Shown here: in pieces, positions 34,035 through 40,180 of the stretch
Layout of the letters: every line of letters begins with the position of its first letter
How positions within the stretch are numbered: the stretch's first letter is position 1
From: an uncultured Lachnospiraceae bacterium
GTDB taxonomy: Bacteria > Bacillota > Clostridia > Lachnospirales > Lachnospiraceae
Length of the DNA stretch: 40,180 bases
Reading direction: 5' to 3'
Assembly (NCBI GenBank): GCA_946541955.1
Contig: CAMNJZ010000009.1
Span: forward strand, 1-40,180
Position numbers and translations under genes: made by a program
Notes under the pieces: model-generated
The model's database searches: none
Told to the model about the DNA's origin: nothing
Seen by the model: the letters and a program-made list of their open reading frames with translations, nothing else

Positions 34035-34595
34035 ATGCGCGGTGAAAAACTCTTTATGAAGTATCAGTTCGACCTCTATACCAGGCTGCTGATTTTTATG
34101 ATGCTTTTTGTCATAGGCGGGATCAGCGGCTGGCTCTATGAGATGGGCTTTTACCGGATCAACTTCGGCTATTTTGTAAAACGGGGCCATGGCTTTGGTC
34201 CATGGCTTCCCATCTATGGCTTCGGCTGCATCCTGATCCTGCTCTGTTCCTATTCCTTCCGAAAGAGTCCGGTCCTGGTCGTTCTGATCTGCGCTCTGGT
34301 GACGGGCCTTCTGGAATTTGCCACGGGCTATGTCCTGTATCACTATCATGGCGGCCTGCGGCTCTGGGACTATAATACCGAGATCTGGAACTGGGGCAAC
34401 ATAGGCGGCTATGTCTGCTTCCGGTCCGTGGCGGTCTTCGCCCTGGCGGGGGCCCTGGTGGTCTACTTTGTATTCCCCTGGATCTGCTTCGTGGCAAAGC
34501 GCTTTCACGGCCCCATCTTCAGCCTTCTCGCCCTGGGTCCTTTTCTGGTCTGCGCAGCAGACATAGTATACGGATATTTTTTAAAAGGACTGTGA
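34035..34595 (+). CDS. CmpB-like (putative ABC transporter permease family) membrane protein
   Basis: Multi-TM with GGISGWLYEM and GGYVCFRSVAVFALAG; start could be 34035 or 34056. Confidence 0.7.
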   Translation: MRGEKLFMKYQFDLYTRLLIFMMLFVIGGISGWLYEMGFYRINFGYFVKRGHGFGPWLPIYGFGCILILLCSYSFRKSPVLVVLICALVTGLLEFATGYVLYHYHGGLRLWDYNTEIWNWGNIGGYVCFRSVAVFALAGALVVYFVFPWICFVAKRFHGPIFSLLALGPFLVCAADIVYGYFLKGL

Positions 34596-34631
34596 GAAAG
34601 CCGAATATATGATAAAATAAGAAAAACGGAT

Positions 34632-34653
34632 AAAAAGCGGCCAGGACGGCCGC
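34632..34653 (-). terminator. Orphan minus-strand terminator-like hairpin
   Basis: GCGGCC-AGGAC-GGCCGC preceded by AAAAA on plus (TTTTT after the stem on minus). Confidence 0.5.
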
Positions 34654-34775
34654 AGCAGCAATAGATTTCAGCTGGTAATTAAGAAAAATTCATACGAAGC
34701 CGGTGAAGGAGCGCCCGCGGCTTTGGATCCTGCTGCAGGGAATCCCCTGACCGGCGCTCGGGAATGTGAGGAGTT

Positions 34776-35075
34776 ATGTTAAATATCAAAAAAACACTGA
34801 GTGAAGGCAGCGCAGAAGTGGTCCTGGAGGGAAGACTGGATACGACCACGGCGCCTGCTCTGGAAAGCGAACTCAAGGCCTTTCTTCCTTCTGTGACAGA
34901 CCTTGTTTTTGACTTTGAAAAGCTGGAGTATATTTCCTCCGCAGGGCTTCGGATTCTGCTTTCCTCACAGAAGACCATGAACAGACAGGGCAGCATGAAG
35001 CTGATTCATGTGGCGCCGGAAATCAATGAGATCTTCGAAGTCACAGGCTTCTCTGATATTCTGACCATCGAATAA
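34776..35075 (+). CDS. STAS-domain anti-sigma factor antagonist
   Basis: GRLDTTTAPALESEL...DFEKLEYISSAGLRILL; SD GAGGAG. Confidence 0.93.
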   Translation: MLNIKKTLSEGSAEVVLEGRLDTTTAPALESELKAFLPSVTDLVFDFEKLEYISSAGLRILLSSQKTMNRQGSMKLIHVAPEINEIFEVTGFSDILTIE

Positions 35076-35107
35076 TAGAGCTGTCAGTGCATCCAGTGGG
35101 GCAGAAG

Positions 35108-35527
35108 ATGAAAAGTTTAGAGATCAAAGCAGTTACCGATAACCTGGATACGGTACTGGACTTTATCAACGAGCAGCTCGAGACCATGGGCTGCACCATG
35201 AAGAACCAGATCCAGATCGACATGGCCGTAGAGGAACTGTTTGTAAACATTGCGCACTATGCTTATAAAGGCGGCGTGGGAAAGGCCAGGATCCTGACAG
35301 GGGAAGACACCGGATCCCGTGAGCCCGGTATCCTCAGGATCACTCTGATCGACTGGGGCGTTCCCTTTAATCCGCTGGAGAAAAAGGACCCTGACATTTC
35401 TCTTTCCGTTGAGGACAGGGAGATAGGCGGTCTTGGGATTTTTATGGCCAAAAAAGTCATGGACCACATGGACTACTCCTACGAGGAAGGCCGGAATATC
35501 CTGACCATGACCAAAAAGGTCTGCTGA
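35108..35527 (+). CDS. RsbW-like anti-sigma factor / serine kinase (HATPase_c_2)
   Basis: N-box DMAVEELFVNIAHYAY; LIDWGVPFNP; EIGGLGIFMAKKVMDHMDY. Confidence 0.92.
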   Translation: MKSLEIKAVTDNLDTVLDFINEQLETMGCTMKNQIQIDMAVEELFVNIAHYAYKGGVGKARILTGEDTGSREPGILRITLIDWGVPFNPLEKKDPDISLSVEDREIGGLGIFMAKKVMDHMDYSYEEGRNILTMTKKVC

Positions 35528-35541
35528 GAAAGAAGACAGAA

Positions 35542-35841
35542 ATGCTGGTTATCAAGATAGAAAAAGACGGAGATACGCTTACGGTCATGCCCAGGGGGAG
35601 ACTGGATCAGAGCGCGGCGTCCATGCTGGAAGAGGAAATCAGAAAGAATCTGGAAGGCACAGGGCTGCTGGTCCTGGATCTGAAGGATCTTTCCTATCTG
35701 TCTTCGGCCGGCCTTCGGGTCTTTATTGCACTGAAAAAGATCATGGACAGGCAGGGAAAACTGCGTTTTGTCAATGTAGGCGGCGCGGTGGCGGAGGTCT
35801 TCGATCTCACAGGCCTGAGTGTCCTGCTCATGGAAGACTGA
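35542..35841 (+). CDS. Second STAS-domain anti-sigma factor antagonist
   Basis: GRLDQSAASMLEEEI...DLKDLSYLSSAGLRVFI. Confidence 0.93.
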   Translation: MLVIKIEKDGDTLTVMPRGRLDQSAASMLEEEIRKNLEGTGLLVLDLKDLSYLSSAGLRVFIALKKIMDRQGKLRFVNVGGAVAEVFDLTGLSVLLMED

Positions 35842-35953
35842 GCATAAGAAAAATTTATAAGAAGGTCAAAGAGTATAAAAAATAAATAGCGTGGTTTACC
35901 CCCAGTCAACTAATGTGATACCCGAATCCACCTGGTTAGTAGCATTCTTCTGT

Positions 35954-35965
35954 AGACTCTAGTCT
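35954..35965. promoter_or_regulatory. Palindrome AGACT-CT-AGTCT upstream of XRE gene (candidate operator)
   Basis: Perfect 5-bp arms about 20 bp before the start codon. Confidence 0.4.
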
Positions 35966-35983
35966 CAAGAGAGGTAAATTAAT

Positions 35984-36328
35984 ATGTTGGATTTTGGAAT
36001 CAGACTGAAAGAGCTCAGGATCAAAAAAGGCCTGACACAGGAACAGCTCAGCGAACTGCTGGGCGTGACAAAATCGGTGGTCTCTTATTATGAGAGCAAT
36101 AAGAGAGCGCCCTCTCCGGAGGTCCTGGTGGCGATCTCCCATATTTTCCATGTCTCTGCGGACTATCTGCTGGATCTGGATGACGGGAATACGATCAACA
36201 TCGGCGGACTGGACCGGAAGGATGCCGAGGTCGTACGCAGACTGGTCGCCTATATGCGGGAAGTCCAGGACGAGGCAGAGGGAAAGAAAAGATTTCCCAA
36301 TAAGGAAGAATCGGATTTATCCGAGTGA
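35984..36328 (+). CDS. XRE/Cro-CI family transcriptional regulator
   Basis: LKELRIKKGLTQEQLSELLGVTKSVVSYYESNKRAPSPEVLVAISHIFHVSADYLLDLDD. Confidence 0.95.
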   Translation: MLDFGIRLKELRIKKGLTQEQLSELLGVTKSVVSYYESNKRAPSPEVLVAISHIFHVSADYLLDLDDGNTINIGGLDRKDAEVVRRLVAYMREVQDEAEGKKRFPNKEESDLSE

Positions 36329-36353
36329 ACCATGGGTTCCTATGCAGGCAGAG

Positions 36354-36385
36354 GGGCACAGCTTCAGAGGAAGCTGTGCCCTTTC
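36354..36385 (+). terminator. Intrinsic terminator of the XRE gene
   Basis: GGGCACAGCTTC-AGAG-GAAGCTGTGCCC then TTT. Confidence 0.85.
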
Positions 36386-36389
36386 TCTG

Positions 36390-37118
36390 TCATTTGGGCC
36401 TTGCGGCGGCGTTGGCCCTGGCAGCGTCCTCTGCCGAATCATCCAGGGGGGAGAGGGCGCAGAGGGAAGGATCCCGTCTCTGCAGGGCCGTCAGGATCAG
36501 GAAATCCGCGATCTTCGGATTCTTGGGAAGAAGGGGGCCGTGGAGATAGGTGCCGATGGCGTTCTGGTAGAGGATCCCTTCGGTATGGTCTCTGCCGTTG
36601 TTGCCGCTGCCGCTAAGGACCCTGCCCAGGGGCCGGCCTCCTGTCAGAAAGGTCCTTCCGGAATGGTTCTCAAAGCCGGTGACAGAGCCGAAGGCCTCTG
36701 TCTCAATGGTAATGTTGCCCACAAGGCGCCTGTCCCCCGCCAGGGTCCTGGCAGGAAAGGCGCCGATGCCCCGGATCATCTGGCCGCTTTCCGTTACAAA
36801 GCCCTCTCCAAAGAGCTGGTAGAGGCCGCAGATCATAAGGGCGGGGCATCCCTCCTCCACAAGGGCGCGGAGATAGTCTCCCCGAAGGAGCAGGTCTTCC
36901 TCCACCCGGGCCTGGCCGGAGTCCTGGCCGCCCCCGCCAAAGACCAGGTCCACCCGGTCCGGAAAGGGGTCTCCCATCTCCAGGGGCAGGACCCGGACCG
37001 GGATATCCCGCCATTTGCAGCGGCGAACAAGGGCAAGGACATTGCCGTGGTCTCCGTAGAGATTCATTTCTCTGGGATAAAGATGAAGGATGGTCAGCGG
37101 TTCATTTGCAGGGATCAC
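36390..37118 (-). CDS. gatD: Lipid II isoglutaminyl synthase, glutamine amidotransferase subunit GatD
   Basis: LVFGGGGQDSGQ, ALMICGLYQLFG (nucleophile Cys), GFENHSGRT, GTYLHGPLLPKNP; adjacent to murT. Confidence 0.93.
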   Translation of the reverse strand: MIPANEPLTILHLYPREMNLYGDHGNVLALVRRCKWRDIPVRVLPLEMGDPFPDRVDLVFGGGGQDSGQARVEEDLLLRGDYLRALVEEGCPALMICGLYQLFGEGFVTESGQMIRGIGAFPARTLAGDRRLVGNITIETEAFGSVTGFENHSGRTFLTGGRPLGRVLSGSGNNGRDHTEGILYQNAIGTYLHGPLLPKNPKIADFLILTALQRRDPSLCALSPLDDSAEDAARANAAARPK

Positions 37119-38362
37119 AGAAGACTCCTTCCTGTCAGCTGCCTGCGGATCTCCAGCATGGCAGTATAGGTGGCGAAGATCTGACGGGGGCCTGTGCCCT
37201 CCAGAAAGGCCGCCAGGGCCTCTTTCAGATCTGTGTTTACATGTTGGACCGGGACCTGGTCATATTTGAGACGCAGGGCCATTTCCGGGGCCCGGGTGCC
37301 GGAAACGGTATGGACGCCCTCCAGCTTTGAGAAGTCCACGTTCCAGAGCCAGGAGATATCCCTGCCGTCGGCGTCGTAGTCATTGATGACGATCATGACA
37401 GGGTCCTTTCCCCTGCCGAAGGAGAAAAGGCTCTGGCGGAAGGCGGAGGGATTCTTGACCAGAAGGAGGCGGATTCTGGTCTCCCCCACTGTCAGGACCT
37501 CCCCCCTCCCAAAGGCGGAGGTGACCCCGGACAGGGACCGGAGAAGGGCCTCCGGGGAGGCCTCCGGCAGGATCTTTTGGCAGAGGGCCAGGGCGCCGGC
37601 CCCGTTGAAGGCGTTGTAGGCCCCCTCCAGGGAAAGGGTACAGGGAAAGACCCTTTCCCCGATCCGGTAGAGGGCCCTTTCGCCCTCTTCGCTGCTTTCT
37701 GTCTCTTCCAGGATGACGTCTGCAGGAGGCGTCTCGCCGCCCTCCTTTGGCAGGGAGGCGGTCAGGAGGTCCTCGTCGGAGGGAAAGAGGGCCTGCAGGG
37801 CCCCGGAGAGCCCGTAAAAGGAAGACTTTTCTCTGGAGAGGCCTCTGACCAGGGGATCCTCCCGGTTCAGGACCACGGCCTTTTCGGCCGCGCGGGCGGT
37901 CTGTCCCAGAAGGGCCGCCGTATGGTCGAGCTCACAGTAGCGGTCCAGCTGGTCCCGCTGCACGTTGAGGATCAGGGCATAATCGATGGAGGCTGCCTGG
38001 AGGAAGCGGACGCTGTGGGCCTCGTCCAGCTCCAGCACGGCGATATCCGCATCCAGGCGTCCGTCCAGGCGGACCTCCGAAAGCAGGGCGGAGAGGATCC
38101 CGCGGACAAAGTTGCTGCCGGTCCTGTTGGTGAAGACCCGCAGGCCCTGGTCCTGCAGGATCTGTGCCACCATTCTGGTGGTGGTGGTCTTGCCGTTGGT
38201 GCCAAGGACGACCGCCGTGCCAAGGGGGAGGGATGAGAGGACATCCCGCAGAAGACGGGGATCGGTTTTTTCTACGACAAGGCCCGGGAAGGCGGAGCCG
38301 CCGCCGCGCGCTCTGGCGATCTTTAAAAGGAGCCTGCCAAGGACAATACTGGGTCGGATCAT
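37115..38362 (-). CDS. murT: Lipid II isoglutaminyl synthase, Mur ligase-like subunit MurT
   Basis: VVLGTNGKTTTTRMVAQIL; VLNREDPL; C-terminal MurT domain LLLVKNPSAFRQSL...VINDYDADGRDISWLWNVDF. Start at 38362 with AAAGGA upstream. Confidence 0.93.
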   Translation of the reverse strand: MIRPSIVLGRLLLKIARARGGGSAFPGLVVEKTDPRLLRDVLSSLPLGTAVVLGTNGKTTTTRMVAQILQDQGLRVFTNRTGSNFVRGILSALLSEVRLDGRLDADIAVLELDEAHSVRFLQAASIDYALILNVQRDQLDRYCELDHTAALLGQTARAAEKAVVLNREDPLVRGLSREKSSFYGLSGALQALFPSDEDLLTASLPKEGGETPPADVILEETESSEEGERALYRIGERVFPCTLSLEGAYNAFNGAGALALCQKILPEASPEALLRSLSGVTSAFGRGEVLTVGETRIRLLLVKNPSAFRQSLFSFGRGKDPVMIVINDYDADGRDISWLWNVDFSKLEGVHTVSGTRAPEMALRLKYDQVPVQHVNTDLKEALAAFLEGTGPRQIFATYTAMLEIRRQLTGRSLL

Positions 38363-38393
38363 GGAATTCCTTTCTGCTTTCTTACGCACATAT

Positions 38394-38443
38394 AAAAAAG
38401 GTGACAGAGGCACCGGTTCCTGCCGGGACGCCTTTGTCACCTT
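38394..38443 (-). terminator. Terminator-like hairpin in the murT 5' leader
   Basis: On minus: AAGGTGACA-A-AGGC-GTC-CCGG-CAGGAA-CCGG-T-GCCT-C-TGTCACCTT then T-run (TTTTTT). Confidence 0.82.
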
Positions 38444-38455
38444 ATCTGGTTTTAT

Positions 38456-38484
38456 AGCATACGCTCTTTTGGGGAAAAAGTAAA
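38456..38484 (-). promoter_or_regulatory. Candidate murT-gatD promoter (TTTACT-N17-TATGCT on minus)
   Basis: -35 complement AGTAAA at 38479-38484, -10 complement AGCATA at 38456-38461, spacer 17 bp. Confidence 0.6.
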
Positions 38485-38496
38485 TCCTGCCTGCCA

Positions 38497-38521
38497 TATA
38501 TTTGGTCCGCTATATTTGGTC
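38497..38521. repeat. Direct repeat TATATTTGGTC x2 with 14-bp period in the murT / carbohydrate-binding gene divergent region
   Basis: Copies at 38497-38507 and 38511-38521; the second runs into GGTCTG-ATG-CAGACC. Confidence 0.75.
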
Positions 38522-38710
38522 TGATGCAGACCGATTTTTGTGAAATCATGCAAAGAGCAGATTTTTTTAAAAACCTTTCTTTTTAAGTTTCACTTAAGGA
38601 TTGTGTTTTAAGCTGTACCTGTCAAAGAGAAAAGGACAGGAGAAAGCACTGGGAAGAAAGCCTTTTGGCAGGCTTCTCCTGCACAGCCTATAGAAAGAGA
38701 GGAAAATACA

Positions 38711-40174
38711 ATGAAGAAAAAATATGCAGCAAAAGTCATTGCAGCGGCAATGGTCATGACGCTTACCATGTCCATGGCAGGATGTGCCATGGCGGCATCC
38801 TCTGCAGGGGATGCAGAGACAAAGACACAGGCCCAGGCGGAGCCCGCACAGGAAGCGGGCACAGATCTGATCGAAACGGCCGCCGGGGAGGAATCCGGCG
38901 CAGCAGCCTCCCTTTCCGATTATTTTACGGACAGGGATCTGGAGCAGACCGCTGACCTGTCCGGCGCCGTTACCTATGCACTGACGGACGGCCAGGACAT
39001 TTCCATCACCAAGGAGGGCGTCTACGTTCTGCAGGGCACCGCCAGGGACGTAACGGTCACCGTGGACGCCGATCAGGAAGCCAAGGTCCAGCTGGTCCTG
39101 GACGGGGCAGATGTGACCAACACGGATTTCCCGGTCATTTATGTAAAGAGCGCCGATAAGGTCTTTGTCACGACGACAGAGTCTGAAAATACCCTTACCG
39201 TCACAGGAAATTTCTCCGCAGACGGAGATACCAATACCGATGCCGTCATCTTCTCCAGGGACGACCTGGTCCTGAACGGGATGGGAAGCCTTAAGGTCAC
39301 CTCTTCGGAAAACGGGATCACCAGCAAGGATGACCTGAAGATCACCGGCGGCAGCCTTACCGTGGAATCCGGAAAGGACGCCCTGGAAGCCAACGACGGG
39401 ATCTATGTGGCGGATGGCAGCATCACCATCAACTCTGCCAAGGACGGTCTCCACGCCGAGAAGGATGACGACACCACAGTGGGACAGATCTATATCGCGG
39501 ACGGCAGCTTTGTGATCCAGGCCCAGGATGACGCCATCCAGGGCACCACGACCGTGACCATCGCAGGCGGCAGCTTTACCCTGCAGGCGGCGGAAGCCGT
39601 GGAGGGCACCTCTGTGGAGATCGCCGGCGGGACCCTGGACATTCAGGCCAGCGACGACGGCATCAACGCCTCCTCCAAATCCACTTCCGTGCCCACCAGG
39701 ATCGTCATTGACGGCGGGACCATCAATATCACCATGGGCAGCGGCGATACGGACGCGGTGGATTCCAACGGAGATCTGTATATAAACGGCGGAACGGTCA
39801 ACATCACAGCCCAGTCGGCCTTTGACTTCGACGGCGAGGGCCAGCTGAACGGCGGGACTGTTACGGTCAACGGCAGCCAGCTGACTCAGCTGACAAACGC
39901 CATGATGGGCGGCGGCAGGATGGGCGGCCAGGGCTTCCGCGGACAGGATGGCAACATGCCTGGCAATATGCCTGGCAATATGCCTGGCAACATGCCTGAA
40001 GACTCCCAGAGCCAGGATGGCAATATGCCTGGCACTGTGCCTGAAGGCTCCCAGGGCCAGGAGGGCACTATGCCTGGCGAGGGCTTCCGGGGCGGCCAGA
40101 GGCCGGGCCGCGGCGGCATGCGGGGCACAGACCAGGCGCAGCAGGAGACCCGGGAAGAGGGCACATGGTTCTGA
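38711..40174 (+). CDS. Carbohydrate-binding lipoprotein (Cthe_2159/DUF4353-like beta-helix) with Met/Pro/Gly-rich C-terminus
   Basis: Lipobox MSMAGCAM; repeated beta-solenoid pattern (GGSLTVESGKDALEANDGIYVADGSITINSAKDGLHAEKD...GGTVNITAQSAFDFDG). Confidence 0.85.
   Translation: MKKKYAAKVIAAAMVMTLTMSMAGCAMAASSAGDAETKTQAQAEPAQEAGTDLIETAAGEESGAAASLSDYFTDRDLEQTADLSGAVTYALTDGQDISITKEGVYVLQGTARDVTVTVDADQEAKVQLVLDGADVTNTDFPVIYVKSADKVFVTTTESENTLTVTGNFSADGDTNTDAVIFSRDDLVLNGMGSLKVTSSENGITSKDDLKITGGSLTVESGKDALEANDGIYVADGSITINSAKDGLHAEKDDDTTVGQIYIADGSFVIQAQDDAIQGTTTVTIAGGSFTLQAAEAVEGTSVEIAGGTLDIQASDDGINASSKSTSVPTRIVIDGGTINITMGSGDTDAVDSNGDLYINGGTVNITAQSAFDFDGEGQLNGGTVTVNGSQLTQLTNAMMGGGRMGGQGFRGQDGNMPGNMPGNMPGNMPEDSQSQDGNMPGTVPEGSQGQEGTMPGEGFRGGQRPGRGGMRGTDQAQQETREEGTWF
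39953..40000 (+). repeat. 12-bp tandem repeat AAYATGCCTGGC (NMPG) x4, last degenerate
   Basis: AACATGCCTGGC AATATGCCTGGC AATATGCCTGGC AACATGCCTGAA. Confidence 0.9.
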
Positions 40175-40180
40175 CCGGAC

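Noticed and set aside
34695-34770. Cobalamin riboswitch (AAGCCGGTGAA similarity)
   Set aside because: Only a short match; the B12-box context and downstream conserved elements are not visible, and the downstream STAS operon is not a typical target.
38362-38497. Longer MurT N-terminus starting at 38497 as in the ORF track
   Set aside because: No Shine-Dalgarno there, the extension runs through the leader hairpin, and 38362 has a good SD and matches the usual MurT start.
1-40180. tRNA, rRNA, CRISPR arrays, transposases, prophage genes
   Set aside because: None recognised on reading the window.

Overview
This looks like a chromosomal window from a Lachnospiraceae-like Firmicute (taxon inferred from gene content only). 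From left to right: (1) An AT-richer block (1-14.6 kb) holds a phospho-signalling locus: an FHA-domain protein (truncated at the left edge), a PP2C phosphatase, a Ser/Thr kinase with a TM helix and TPR-like extracytoplasmic part, a one-TM protein, a giant 3095-aa membrane-anchored Ig-like repeat protein, and a zinc-ribbon/TM protein. (2) A secreted FN3 protein lies on the minus strand. (3) A GC-rich co-directional run follows: GH78-like glycosidase, M42/M20-like peptidase, Lon-like AAA+ ATPase without a protease domain, UvrD-like helicase, PAP2 phosphatase, SGNH hydrolase. (4) A minus-strand operon of LacI regulator, membrane protein, lipoprotein and membrane protein sits divergent to (5) a sugar ABC transporter (two permeases and a binding protein) followed by a GH32 beta-fructosidase. 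(6) Next come a half-length LacI-type regulator, a CmpB-like membrane protein, a STAS / RsbW-like kinase / STAS cassette and an XRE regulator. (7) MurT-GatD is on the minus strand, and (8) a Cthe_2159-like carbohydrate-binding lipoprotein is at the right edge. The most interesting signals are: the FHA/PP2C/STPK locus with a recurrent G-T-x-V-L motif; a seven-domain super-repeat duplicated inside the giant protein; near-consensus promoters followed within a few nt by intrinsic-terminator-like hairpins; operator geometry around the LacI divergon; a Lon-like ATPase with an altered Walker B; and a MurT without the canonical Cys4 ribbon. All calls come from reading the sequence; no searches were run.
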